Origin: Bacteroidales bacterium UBA1173
GTDB taxonomy: Bacteria > Bacteroidota > Bacteroidia > Bacteroidales > F082
DNA length: 64,000 nucleotides
Assembly (NCBI GenBank): GCA_002311655.1
Contig: DBYZ01000004.1
Span: 113,252 to 177,251 of the forward strand
Reading direction: 5' to 3'
Below the pieces are notes generated by a model that saw only the letters and a program-made list of their open reading frames with translations, ran no database searches and had not been told where the DNA came from. Shown here in pieces: positions 31,906 through 40,590 of the stretch. The position numbers and the translations under genes were made by a program. Every line of letters begins with the position of its first letter. Within the stretch, counting starts at the first letter, position 1.

Positions 31906-33483
31906 ATGGACAACACAACCACAGTTCCGACAGTCAACAGAGAGCTTGTCATCAGTTCTGATGTTTCAGAGGTTAATATTGTTTTGTTGGAAGACAAGCA
32001 GCTTGTTGAGCTCCACAAAGAGCAGATCAACAGTAATTTCGCTGTAGGCGACGTGTATTACGGCAGGGTGAAGAAGATTTTGCCGGGTTTGAACGCCGCA
32101 TTTGTTGACATAGGCAACCAGAAAGACGCTTTTTTGCACTATCTGGATTTGGGTCCGCAGATCAACTCATTGTTACAGTTCTCGAAGCTGGCGCATGAGG
32201 GCAAGACCGCCCAGACAGTGATGAGCAAGTTCAAGTTGAGTCCTGACATCGACAAATCGGGCAAGATTTCCGACTTCATCCAGGCTGGCGACCAGATTCC
32301 TGTACAAATAGCGAAAGAGCCAATAAACACTAAAGGTCCGCGCATCTCGGCAGAGATTTCGTTTGCAGGACGTTACATAGTGTTGGTGCCGTTCTCAAAC
32401 AGGGTGTCGGTGTCGCAGAAGATTCGCAGCGGCGAAGAGCGCAGTCGTCTTAAAAAACTCATTCAGAGCATCCGTCCGAACAATTTCGGTGTCATCATCC
32501 GCACTGTAGCCGAAGGCAAGAAAGTGGAGGAGTTGGACGCCGACATGCAGTATCTGCTTGGAAAATGGGAGCAGGTGACAGAGTCGTTATACGGAAGCAA
32601 GGCTCCGGCGAAGCTTGTGAGCGAACTTGACCGTACCTCGGCGATGCTTAGAGACATCCTCAATGAGTCTTTTAACACTATAACTGTTGATAGTCAGACA
32701 CTTTTTGATGAAGTCAAAAGCTACATCGCCACCATCGCCCCGCAGAAAGCCGACATCGTGAAGCTTTACAAAGGCAAAGAGCCTATTTTTGAGCATTACG
32801 GCGTGGCACGTCAGGTCAAGGGGTCGTTTGGTAGGATTGTCACAATCAGAAATGGTGTTTACCTCATCATTGAACACACCGAAGCCATGCACGTCATAGA
32901 CGTGAACAGCGGCCATCGGTTGAACAAAGAAGCATCTCAGGAAGAGAATGCGTTGGCTGTCAATCTGGAATCGGCAGTGGAGATTGCGCGTCAGGTGCGC
33001 CTCCGTGACTTAGGCGGCATCATCATCGTGGACTTCATCGACATGCACGAAGCGAAACATCGCAAGGAGCTGTTCGAGAAGCTTCAAGAGGAGATGTCAA
33101 AAGACCGCGCCAAGCACACCATCCTCCCAGCCACAAAATTCGGGCTTATCCAGATCACACGTCAGCGTGTGCGCCCGGCAACAGAAGTCACCGTCCAGGA
33201 AAAATGTCCCGTCTGCGACGGCACGGGCAAGATAAAACCGTCGTTAGTGTACATCGACGAGATTGAAAGCAGCCTCAAGTACCTGCTCCTCGACCAAAAC
33301 GAGAAGGAAGTGACGTTACAGGTGCATCCTTTCATCTACGCCTACCTGACAAAAGGATTATGCTCCATCGCAAGAAAATGGAGATGGAAGTATCACAAGA
33401 AGATACACGTCCAGGAAATCAAATCGTTCCATATCCTTCAGTACAATTTCCTGAATAATAACGGAGATGAAATCACATTTTAG
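31906..33483 (+). CDS. Ribonuclease E/G family endoribonuclease
   Basis: A 525-residue RNase E/G. It contains an N-terminal S1 RNA-binding insert (VGDVYYGRVKKILPGLNAAFVDIGNQKDAFLHY), the RNase H/DNase I-like catalytic core with IDVNSGH and IIIVDFIDMHEAKHR, and the Zn-link CPVCDGTGKI that helps the tetramer form. It lacks the long C-terminal scaffold of RNase E, so it is of RNase G type. It processes rRNA and mRNA. The position downstream of HU and the basic 29-residue protein is conserved in Bacteroidota. Confidence 0.93.
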   Translation: MDNTTTVPTVNRELVISSDVSEVNIVLLEDKQLVELHKEQINSNFAVGDVYYGRVKKILPGLNAAFVDIGNQKDAFLHYLDLGPQINSLLQFSKLAHEGKTAQTVMSKFKLSPDIDKSGKISDFIQAGDQIPVQIAKEPINTKGPRISAEISFAGRYIVLVPFSNRVSVSQKIRSGEERSRLKKLIQSIRPNNFGVIIRTVAEGKKVEELDADMQYLLGKWEQVTESLYGSKAPAKLVSELDRTSAMLRDILNESFNTITVDSQTLFDEVKSYIATIAPQKADIVKLYKGKEPIFEHYGVARQVKGSFGRIVTIRNGVYLIIEHTEAMHVIDVNSGHRLNKEASQEENALAVNLESAVEIARQVRLRDLGGIIIVDFIDMHEAKHRKELFEKLQEEMSKDRAKHTILPATKFGLIQITRQRVRPATEVTVQEKCPVCDGTGKIKPSLVYIDEIESSLKYLLLDQNEKEVTLQVHPFIYAYLTKGLCSIARKWRWKYHKKIHVQEIKSFHILQYNFLNNNGDEITF

Positions 33484-33610
33484 TTTAAAGTTTGGAGTTT
33501 GAAGTTTGGAGTTATTTATAGCTTACAATCTTCAAACTTCCGACTTTAAAAACCAAAATTTATAACAATTTAAAAAAACTTCAAACTTCAAACTTGTAAC
33601 TCCAAACTTT
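33482..33610. repeat. Heptad repeat element with inverted arms
   Basis: Left arm 33482-33514 consists of about four agtttga/agtttgg units with a seven-base period. Two right arms with the reverse complement occur at about 33530-33549 and 33578-33610. The element fills most of the gap between RNase G and trpS and can fold into a long hairpin; the last unit ends just before the trpS promoter. Confidence 0.75.
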
Positions 33611-33614
33611 TTCG

Positions 33615-33622
33615 TATATTTG
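33615..33622 (+). promoter_or_regulatory. Bacteroidota -7 box (TATATTTG)
   Basis: TATATTTG followed by C lies 19 bases before the trpS start and directly after the heptad element. Confidence 0.7.
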
Positions 33623-33641
33623 CAAGTTTAAATGTATTTCT

Positions 33642-34640
33642 ATGAAAGAGATTGTACTTAGCGGCATCAGACCGACAGGAAATTTGCATCTTGGAAACTA
33701 TTTCGGTGCGGTGAAAAACTTCATCCGCCTTCAGGATAACTATAATTGCTATTTCTTTATAGCTGATTATCATTCACTTACGACACATCCGCATCCAGAC
33801 GACCTTCACGGAAGAGTGCGTCAGATTCTGGTGGAATACCTCGCTGCAGGCGTCGACCCAGAAAAGGCGACATTGTATGTGCAGAGCGACGTGCCGGAAG
33901 TGGTTGAGTTGTATCTGTTCCTGAACATGAACGCATACATCGGAGAGCTGGAGCGCGTGACCACGTTCAAGGAAAAGGTTCGCAAGCAGCCTGACAATGT
34001 GAACGCAGGCCTCCTCACCTACCCGACCCTCATGGCTGCCGACATCTTGATTCACAAGTCACAATATGTGCCAGTGGGCAAAGACCAGGAGCAGAATCTC
34101 GAGAAAGCCCGTGACTTCGCTGCACGTTTCAACAACATCTACGGCGTTGAATATTTCCCGATTCCACAGGCGTTTAACTTTGGCAATCAATTAGTTAAGG
34201 TGCCAGGATTGGACGGCAACGGCAAGATGGGCAAGAGCGAAGGTGAAGGCAACGCTATCTTCTTGGCAGAAGACGACGCCTCGATCCGCAAGAAAGTGAT
34301 GCGCGCCAAGACCGACAGCGGTCCGACAGAGATGAATCAGGAGAAGCCGGAACCGATTGCCAACTTGTTCCAGCTGATGAGCATTGTTTCGAAACCTGAG
34401 ACAGTGCAGTTCTTCGACGATGCTTACAACAACATGACCATCCGCTATGGCGACATGAAGAAACAGCTGGCAGAAGACATGATTCAGTTTGTGACGCCAA
34501 TCCGTGAAAAGATTCGCGAAATCGACGCCAACGACGAGTATATTAATAAGGTAGCTCGCATGGGAGCTGAGAAAGCACGCGAGAGCGCACGCAAGACCAT
34601 CAAAGAAGTTAGAGAGATTATCGGTTTCAAACCGTTTTAA
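33642..34640 (+). CDS. trpS: Tryptophanyl-tRNA synthetase
   Basis: A 332-residue class I synthetase that charges tRNA-Trp. The HIGH-type motif is GNLHLGNYFG (about residues 13-22) and the KMSKS-type motif is GKMGKSEG. The Rossmann fold and the short C-terminal anticodon-binding helix bundle have normal length. A heptad-repeat palindrome starts at the first base after the stop codon. Confidence 0.96.
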   Translation: MKEIVLSGIRPTGNLHLGNYFGAVKNFIRLQDNYNCYFFIADYHSLTTHPHPDDLHGRVRQILVEYLAAGVDPEKATLYVQSDVPEVVELYLFLNMNAYIGELERVTTFKEKVRKQPDNVNAGLLTYPTLMAADILIHKSQYVPVGKDQEQNLEKARDFAARFNNIYGVEYFPIPQAFNFGNQLVKVPGLDGNGKMGKSEGEGNAIFLAEDDASIRKKVMRAKTDSGPTEMNQEKPEPIANLFQLMSIVSKPETVQFFDDAYNNMTIRYGDMKKQLAEDMIQFVTPIREKIREIDANDEYINKVARMGAEKARESARKTIKEVREIIGFKPF

Positions 34641-34704
34641 AGTTTGAAGTTTGAAGTGTGGAGTTTGAAGTTAACTTCACATTTCAAACTTCAAACTTCA
34701 AACT
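34641..34704. repeat. Heptad repeat palindrome between trpS and hflX
   Basis: Left arm agtttga agtttga agtgtgg agtttga, followed by the inverted units caaactt, caaactt and caaact, with centre gttaac at about 34670-34675. The palindrome starts at the base after the trpS stop and ends 7 bases before the hflX start, filling the intergenic region. Confidence 0.8.
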
Positions 34705-34711
34705 AAGATAA

Positions 34712-35893
34712 ATGATTGAACACGAGAAGAAGCAAGAACGTGCGGTTTTAGTGGCAGTAAGCACTTATGAGCAGAACCGCGAGCGCACCGAGGAATACCT
34801 CGACGAGCTGGAATTCCTTTTGGAGACAGCCGGAGGCATAGCCGTCGGACGTTTCGTGCAGCCATTGGAACGCCCAAACAGCGTGACGTATCTCGGGTCA
34901 GGCAAACTCGAGGAGCTGAAGCAATATATCAAGGCGGAAGAAATCGACATGGCGATATTCGATGACGAGTTGAGTGCCACACAAATCAGAAACCTTGAGA
35001 AGGAGCTGGAATGCCGCATACTCGACAGAACAAACCTGATTCTCGATATTTTTGCCAAAAACGCCAAGACAGCATACGCCAAAACACAGGTGGAACTCGC
35101 TCAGTATCAATACATGTTGCCGCGACTGACCCGAATGTGGACACACTTGGAACGTCAGCGAGGCGGTATCGGTATGAGAGGACCTGGCGAGACACAGATT
35201 GAGACCGACCGTAAGATTATCCGCAACAAAATAGCTTCCTTGAAAGAGAAATTGGAAGAGATTGACATGCAGAAGTCGGTACAGCGCAAGAACCGTCAGC
35301 AGATGGTGCGCGTGGCATTGGTTGGATATACCAACGTCGGCAAGTCGACGATAATGAACATGTTAAGCAAGAGCGACGTCTTCGCTGAAAACAAACTTTT
35401 CGCAACGCTGGACACCACAGTGAGGAAAGTCGTCATTGAAAATCTGCCGTTTTTGCTGTCAGACACAGTTGGATTCATCAGAAAGCTGCCGACACAGCTG
35501 GTGGAATCGTTCAAATCGACACTTGACGAGGTGAGAGAGTCAGATATCCTGCTGCATGTGGTCGACATCTCGCATCCGGATTTTGAATCGCAAATTGAGA
35601 CTGTAAATCAGACACTTACAGATATTGGCGCTGGCGACAAGAAAGTCATCATGGTGTTCAACAAGATTGACGCATACAAATACGAGGAAAAAGAAGCCGA
35701 CGACTTAACGCCAATCACCAAGAAAAACTACACTTTGGACGATTGGAAGAAGACCTGGATGGCTAAGGGCAAGCCATGCATCTTCATCTCGGCAGCGGAA
35801 AAGATTCATTATCAGGAGTTTAGAGATTTATTGTACAGTGAGATTCGCGACATGCACGCCATAAGATACCCATACGACAACTTCCTTTATTAA
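34712..35893 (+). CDS. hflX: GTPase HflX
   Basis: A 393-residue GTPase that binds the large ribosomal subunit and splits stalled or heat-damaged ribosomes. The N-terminal HflX domain (with GSGKLEELKQY) is followed by a coiled linker ending in GGIGMRGPGETQIETDRR-like residues. The G domain then shows GYTNVGKSTI (G1), TVGFIRKLP (G3) and NKIDAY (G4). Length and order are normal. A TatD-like gene follows after 11 bases, suggesting co-transcription. Confidence 0.95.
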   Translation: MIEHEKKQERAVLVAVSTYEQNRERTEEYLDELEFLLETAGGIAVGRFVQPLERPNSVTYLGSGKLEELKQYIKAEEIDMAIFDDELSATQIRNLEKELECRILDRTNLILDIFAKNAKTAYAKTQVELAQYQYMLPRLTRMWTHLERQRGGIGMRGPGETQIETDRKIIRNKIASLKEKLEEIDMQKSVQRKNRQQMVRVALVGYTNVGKSTIMNMLSKSDVFAENKLFATLDTTVRKVVIENLPFLLSDTVGFIRKLPTQLVESFKSTLDEVRESDILLHVVDISHPDFESQIETVNQTLTDIGAGDKKVIMVFNKIDAYKYEEKEADDLTPITKKNYTLDDWKKTWMAKGKPCIFISAAEKIHYQEFRDLLYSEIRDMHAIRYPYDNFLY

Positions 35894-35904
35894 GACCTAA
35901 CGCA

Positions 35905-36690
35905 ATGATTATCAACACACATAGCCATATCTACGACGAAGCCTTCGACAACGACCGCGAAGAAGTGTTTCAAAGAACGCTTGAGGCTGGTGTGGAGATG
36001 CTGTTGTTGCCAAATTGCGATGAAAAAACCATCAAGCCGATGATGGAGTTTTATGAGAAACATCCTGATAATGTGAGGGTTATGATGGGGCTGCATCCGG
36101 AGGAGGTAAAGGAGGATTACGTGGGGAAGTTGAGGCTTATTGAGGATGAGGTTTCTCGACTGACGGCTCGAAATGACAGCGGTGTTATGGTAGGTATAGG
36201 GGAAATTGGGTTGGATTTTTATTGGGATAACACGTTTAAGAAGGAACAGATTGAGGTGTTGAGTGAGCAGTTGCATTGGGCGAAAGAGTTGGGATTGCCA
36301 GTATCCATTCACACTCGCAATGCTTTCCATGATATGTTCAAGGTTTTGGACCATGAGCAGGACGGCCGCCTCGCCGGAGTCATGCATTGTTTCAATGGCA
36401 CTTTTGATGAGGCAAAAACCGCTTTGTCATATGGTTTCCACCTTGGGCTCGGCGGTGTGATAACCTACAAAAACTGCGGAGTGAAAGAGTTTTTGGCTGA
36501 CATCCCGATGGACAGAATCGTTCTTGAGACCGATGACCCTTACCTGCCTCCAGTTCCGTACCGCGGACAGCGAAACGAGCCGGCGTATATTACAAAGGTT
36601 GCGGAAAAGGTCGCTGAAATATATGGCGTTTCGGTCGATGAAATTATAAATATAACAACAAATAACGCACAAATATTATTTAGAATATGA
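35905..36690 (+). CDS. TatD-family metal-dependent hydrolase (DNase)
   Basis: A 261-residue TIM-barrel hydrolase of the TatD family. The metal-binding motifs are INTHSHIYDEAFD (HxH), GEIGLDFYWD (Glu), VSIHTRNAF (His), GVMHCFNGTF (His) and LETDDPYLPP (Asp). Family members act as metal-dependent 3'-5' DNases or deacylases. It starts 11 bases after hflX. A palindromic repeat follows directly after the stop. Confidence 0.93.
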   Translation: MIINTHSHIYDEAFDNDREEVFQRTLEAGVEMLLLPNCDEKTIKPMMEFYEKHPDNVRVMMGLHPEEVKEDYVGKLRLIEDEVSRLTARNDSGVMVGIGEIGLDFYWDNTFKKEQIEVLSEQLHWAKELGLPVSIHTRNAFHDMFKVLDHEQDGRLAGVMHCFNGTFDEAKTALSYGFHLGLGGVITYKNCGVKEFLADIPMDRIVLETDDPYLPPVPYRGQRNEPAYITKVAEKVAEIYGVSVDEIINITTNNAQILFRI

Positions 36691-36698
36691 TAACAACA

Positions 36699-36800
36699 CG
36701 TCATTTCGAGTGAAGCGAAGCGGAATCGAGAAATCACCGGCATTTGAATGTTCAGAATCAATTTATAGGCGGTGATTTCTCGACTGCGCTCGAAATGACG
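36699..36800. repeat. Palindromic 'tcatttcgag' repeat, 102 bp
   Basis: This begins cgtcatttcgagtgaagcga and ends tgcgctcgaaatgacg. The arms meet at gaaatcaccg/cggtgatttc and enclose an unrelated central loop of about 30 bases. It is the second full copy of the family that also occurs at 19680-19772. Confidence 0.85.
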
Positions 36801-36817
36801 ATTAAACAGTATATAAG

Positions 36818-37888
36818 ATGGCACTTATTAATGTAGCAGCAATGAAGAAACCTTCGATTTTAGTGCTTTACACCGGTGGCACGATAGGAATGATGAAAGA
36901 CCCCAAGACAGGCAGTCTGGTACCTTTCGATTTCGGCAATATTTACGAGGATTTGCCAGTGTTGCGCAACCTCGACTATGTCATCGATTTCTATTCATTT
37001 GAGAACCTCATCGACTCGTCTAACATGACACCAGAGTTCTGGATTGAGCTTGCTGAGAAAATCGAGGAAAACTACGAGAAATATGATGGTTTCGTGGTCT
37101 TGCACGGCAGCGACACCATGGCATACAGCGCCTCGGCTTTGAGTTTCATGCTCGAAAACCTTGCAAAACCGGTTGTTTTCACAGGTTCGCAGTTGCCGAT
37201 GGGCATGGTGAGAAGTGACGGACGTGAGAATTTTGTCACATCCATTGAGATTGCGGCATCAAAAATTAACGGTATGCCTTGCGTGCCAGAAGTTTGCATT
37301 TTCTTTGAGAATCAATTACTTAGAGGCAATAGAGCAACCAAATTCAACGCCGAAAACTTCAATGCGTTTTCATCAGGAAATTATCCGCCGTTAGCAGAAG
37401 TGGGAATAAAGATAAAGTACAACAGAGAGTTTATAGGCTACAAAAACAAGACGGCGCAAGTTAAAACAGCAGAAAAGCTCATCGTTCACAAGAAGTTCGA
37501 CAGAAATGTAGGCATCTTGAAGCTTTTCCCAGGAATCACTCATGATTTCGTGATGCATGCCTTAAGCACTCCAGGTTTGAGAGGTGTCATTATGGAGACC
37601 TTTGGTTCGGGCAACGCGCCAACTTCTGAGTGGTTTTTGGACGATTTGGCCGACGCCATCAGAAAAGGTCTGATTGTTTACAACGTGACGCAGTGCAAAT
37701 CAGGTTCTGTTGAGATGGGACGTTACGAGACAAGCTTAAACCTTGACAAGATTGGAGTTATCAGCGGTTACGACATCACCACAGAGTCAGCATTGGCGAA
37801 GATGATGTATCTCTTAGGCGAAGGATTCACTCAAAGTGACATTAAAAAATACTTGCAGGAGTCATTGAGAGGAGAGATGACGGTTTAA
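36818..37888 (+). CDS. Type I L-asparaginase
   Basis: A 356-residue cytoplasmic asparaginase that hydrolyses asparagine to aspartate and ammonia. The first catalytic Thr is in LYTGGTIGMM; the second block is FVVLHGSDTMAYSASALSFM, where Ser replaces the Thr common in other families, as in many Bacteroidota homologues. The C-terminal regulatory domain is present. Met at 36842 (MKKPSILVL) is an alternative start that fits homologues equally well; the extension MALINVAA is not diagnostic. A heptad-repeat fragment lies just after the stop. Confidence 0.93.
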   Translation: MALINVAAMKKPSILVLYTGGTIGMMKDPKTGSLVPFDFGNIYEDLPVLRNLDYVIDFYSFENLIDSSNMTPEFWIELAEKIEENYEKYDGFVVLHGSDTMAYSASALSFMLENLAKPVVFTGSQLPMGMVRSDGRENFVTSIEIAASKINGMPCVPEVCIFFENQLLRGNRATKFNAENFNAFSSGNYPPLAEVGIKIKYNREFIGYKNKTAQVKTAEKLIVHKKFDRNVGILKLFPGITHDFVMHALSTPGLRGVIMETFGSGNAPTSEWFLDDLADAIRKGLIVYNVTQCKSGSVEMGRYETSLNLDKIGVISGYDITTESALAKMMYLLGEGFTQSDIKKYLQESLRGEMTV

Positions 37889-37890
37889 GC

Positions 37891-37916
37891 AGTTTGGAGT
37901 TTGAAGTTTGAAGTTG
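37891..37916 (+). repeat. Heptad repeat fragment after asparaginase gene
   Basis: agtttgg agtttga agtttga agtt: three seven-base units in a single arm, 2 bases after the asparaginase stop. No inverted partner is nearby. Confidence 0.65.
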
Positions 37917-38018
37917 GTGACAAGTCTATAAAATATTGATAATAAGGGTATTAGGATTATTTTCCAAAAAATTAAAATAAAGTTTTAAAAAACTTGTTAT
38001 GTGAACGGAAAATTTTTG

Positions 38019-38026
38019 TAATTTTG
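38019..38026 (+). promoter_or_regulatory. Bacteroidota -7 box of tRNA-Ser (TAATTTTG)
   Basis: TAATTTTG lies 32 bases before the tRNA-Ser, with a possible TTG -33 element at 37994-37996. Confidence 0.7.
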
Positions 38027-38058
38027 ACACGATTTTCTGTGGAGTAGAAAAATCCCTG

Positions 38059-38146
38059 GGAGAGATGTCCGAGTGGTTTAAGGAGCACGCCTGGAAAGTG
38101 TGTGTACTTCAAAAGGGTACCGCGGGTTCGAATCCCGCTCTCTCCG
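38059..38146 (+). tRNA. tRNA-Ser (anticodon GGA)
   Basis: The acceptor stem ggagaga (38059-38065) pairs with tctctcc (38139-38145), with discriminator G at 38146. The anticodon GGA lies at 38093-38095 in stem cacgc/gtgtg. The long variable arm (gtac...gtac) confirms a serine-type class II tRNA, and the T arm is gcggg ttcgaat cccgc. The 3' CCA is not encoded. Confidence 0.96.
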
Positions 38147-38257
38147 CGGTATCAGTGTAGAGTTGAAAGTTTAGAGTAATAAAAATTGAGATAGATCAAA
38201 TAAAATAGAAATTAAATTAATTAACAAATTAAAAAGTAGTAATTCAAAATTCAAATC

Positions 38258-39073
38258 ATGAAAAAATTAATTGCTTTACTGACAGTTGCCGGATTTTTGA
38301 CATTCGGAATCAGCAACTCACTTCTTGCACAAGAAGAAAATGCACAACCAACTGAGGCTCAGACAGAACAGGTCGCAGCTCCAGCAGTAGAAGAAACAGT
38401 CGCAACTACAACAATGGAAACAGAAGAGGCAGCAGCTCCTACATTCCATGAGGTTTTGAAGAAACAGTTCATCGATGGTGGCTGGGGCTTCATGAGCGTT
38501 GTTTTGTTAGTTTTGGTTCTCGGTCTTGCTGTGTCAATCGAGAGAATCATTTATTTGACATTAAGCACAACAAACACAAAGAAACTTCTTGCTCAGTTAG
38601 AGGAAACATTGAACAAGGGTGGTATTGAGAAAGCTAAAGACCTCTGCCGTGACACACGCGGTCCAGTCGCAAGCATCTTCTACCAGGGTTTGATGCGTTA
38701 CAACGACGGTCTTGATGAAGTTGAGAAATCACTTGTTTCATACGGTTCAGTTATGACAGGTAACCTTGAAAGCGGCGCAAGCTGGATTTCATTGTTCATC
38801 GCATTAGGACCTATGTTGGGATTTATGGGTACTGTTATCGGTATGATCGAGGCATTCGATGCTATCGCAGCAGCAGGCGACATCAGCCCAACAGTTGTTG
38901 CAGGCGGTATGAAGGTCGCTTTGTTGACAACAGTGTTCGGTCTTATCACAGCTGTTATCCTCCAGATCTGCTACAACTTCATCCTCAACAAGATTGAAGG
39001 TATTGTCAACGATATGGAAGATTCATCAATCTCATTCATGGACTTGCTCCACGCTTATTCAAAGAAAAACTAA
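38258..39073 (+). CDS. MotA/TolQ/ExbB proton channel family protein
   Basis: A 271-residue ExbB/TolQ-type protein. After an N-terminal signal-like segment (MKKLIALLTVAGFLTF) and an Ala/Glu/Thr-rich periplasmic linker, it has three membrane helices. The family signature GPMLGFMGTVIGMIEAFD is present. With ExbD it forms a proton-driven motor that energises outer-membrane transport. It lies at the head of a four-gene run with two ExbD proteins. The extra N-terminal part is common in Bacteroidota. Confidence 0.93.
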   Translation: MKKLIALLTVAGFLTFGISNSLLAQEENAQPTEAQTEQVAAPAVEETVATTTMETEEAAAPTFHEVLKKQFIDGGWGFMSVVLLVLVLGLAVSIERIIYLTLSTTNTKKLLAQLEETLNKGGIEKAKDLCRDTRGPVASIFYQGLMRYNDGLDEVEKSLVSYGSVMTGNLESGASWISLFIALGPMLGFMGTVIGMIEAFDAIAAAGDISPTVVAGGMKVALLTTVFGLITAVILQICYNFILNKIEGIVNDMEDSSISFMDLLHAYSKKN

Positions 39074-39091
39074 TCTAACAAAAGAAAAATC

Positions 39092-39517
39092 ATGGTCGAG
39101 AAATTAACAAAATATTGCAAATATTTGCTGGTTATCCTGATGGTTCTTAACGTTCTTTTCTTAATCCTCGGCATTGCCCAGGGTAAAGAAAGCGTTGGAA
39201 CATTCATGATATTCGCATATTGCATGCTTGGATTGACTGTGGTTGCGATTTTGTTTGCACCTATCTATGGGATTATCATCAATCCAAAAAGCGTAAAGAC
39301 AATTGGATTTGTTATCGCCATTGTGGCAGTGGTTGCTCTTATCGCATGGCTGCTTGCCTCAGGCTCAACACTTCCAGAAGAATATCTTGAATCAATGAGT
39401 GTTTCAAGAGGAACAGAAGCTTTCGTTGACTTCTTCATGGTATTCACATACATTGTCGTTGGTGGCACAATCGCAGCTGTTATCTATTCAGCAGTATCGA
39501 AACTCATTAATAAATAA
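39092..39517 (+). CDS. Membrane protein of unknown function in ExbB/ExbD operon
   Basis: A 141-residue protein with four predicted membrane helices (about residues 9-28, 39-62, 71-92 and 113-134). No family signature was recognised. It lies between ExbB (18 bases after it) and the first ExbD (17 bases before it). The position is typical for Bacteroidota ExbB-ExbD sets, so it is probably a motor accessory subunit, but this is inferred from location alone. Confidence 0.75.
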   Translation: MVEKLTKYCKYLLVILMVLNVLFLILGIAQGKESVGTFMIFAYCMLGLTVVAILFAPIYGIIINPKSVKTIGFVIAIVAVVALIAWLLASGSTLPEEYLESMSVSRGTEAFVDFFMVFTYIVVGGTIAAVIYSAVSKLINK

Positions 39518-39534
39518 TAAGGAAGGAAATTATC

Positions 39535-40110
39535 ATGGCTCGTAAGAAAAAGAAAGTACCGGAAATCAACGCCAGTTCAATGGCTGATATCTCTTTCTTG
39601 CTGTTGATATTCTTCCTCGTTACCACTACGATGGACACTGACAGCGGTATCACCCGTCGTCTGCCTCCACCAGTAGAAAACCCTGACATGGATGTCAAAG
39701 TGAAAGAAAGAAACATTTTGAACGTCATGATTAACAAATACGATAAGTTGATGGTTAACGGTAAACCATGCGACATCTCGGAATTGAAGGACAAGACAAA
39801 GACTTTCATCACTCCTAACCCGAATGACGAAAAGGCTCCTGAGGTCGAGACAAAAGATATCGAACTTATCGGTAATTTTATGACAAACAAGGGTGTTGTA
39901 TCACTTAAGAATGACCGTGGTACTTCTTATATGATGTACATCGCTGTTCAAAATGAATTAGCTAAAGCTTTCAATGAACTCAGAGAGGAAGTCGCAATGC
40001 GTTATTTCCAGCAGCACTACGCCGACATGACCGACAAAGACAAGATTGATGCGGTTAACAAGGCAGTGCCGGTGCGTGTCAGCGAGGCCGAACCTGAAGA
40101 AATCAAATAA
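39535..40110 (+). CDS. ExbD/TolR-family biopolymer transport protein
   Basis: A 191-residue ExbD-like protein with a basic N-terminus (MARKKKKVPEINASSMADIS), one membrane helix carrying the functional Asp (SMADISFLLLIFFLVTT, Asp18), and a periplasmic domain. The Asp carries the proton in the ExbB/ExbD motor. It is longer than the next copy because of a C-terminal periplasmic extension. It is followed after 14 bases by a second ExbD. Confidence 0.93.
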   Translation: MARKKKKVPEINASSMADISFLLLIFFLVTTTMDTDSGITRRLPPPVENPDMDVKVKERNILNVMINKYDKLMVNGKPCDISELKDKTKTFITPNPNDEKAPEVETKDIELIGNFMTNKGVVSLKNDRGTSYMMYIAVQNELAKAFNELREEVAMRYFQQHYADMTDKDKIDAVNKAVPVRVSEAEPEEIK

Positions 40111-40124
40111 TAGGAGAGAAAATT

Positions 40125-40583
40125 ATGGCAAAGTTTAGAAAAGGTGGATCAAAAGAAGTTCCGGCTATCTCAACCGGTTCAATGCCTGACATTATCTTCA
40201 TGTTGATTTTCTTCTTCATGGTTACAACCTCAATGCGCGAAACCACATTGAAAGTCAAGATGAAATTGCCAGAAGCGACGGAAGTCCAGAAACTCGAGAA
40301 GAAATCACTCGTGAGTTTCATCTACATCGGACCTCCGACAAACGCCAAACTCTATGGTACAGAAGCACGTATCCAGCTCAACGACCAGTATGCACGTATC
40401 GACGACATCATCCCGTTCATCGAACAGGAACGTCTCGACCGCGCTGAGGCTGACCGTCCGCTCCTCACCACTTCATTGAAGATTCATGAGGAAGTGAGAA
40501 TGGGCTTGGTCACCGACGTGAAGCAGGAGCTTCGTAAATGCGGTGCATTCCGTATCAATTACTCAACTCGTAAGGGGCAGTAA
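40125..40583 (+). CDS. Second ExbD/TolR-family protein
   Basis: A 152-residue ExbD-like protein with the membrane-helix motif STGSMPDIIFMLIFFFMVTT (functional Asp in PDI) and a periplasmic domain. Together with the upstream copy it may form a heteromeric ExbD partner for the ExbB motor, as two ExbD paralogues next to one ExbB are common in this phylum. It converges on priA with 7 bases between. Confidence 0.93.
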   Translation: MAKFRKGGSKEVPAISTGSMPDIIFMLIFFFMVTTSMRETTLKVKMKLPEATEVQKLEKKSLVSFIYIGPPTNAKLYGTEARIQLNDQYARIDDIIPFIEQERLDRAEADRPLLTTSLKIHEEVRMGLVTDVKQELRKCGAFRINYSTRKGQ

Positions 40584-40590
40584 TTAAGAG

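Noticed and set aside
33482..33610. Possible CRISPR-like array because of repeated units
   Set aside because: The units are seven bases long with no spacers of even size, and occur as inverted arms; no cas genes are present.
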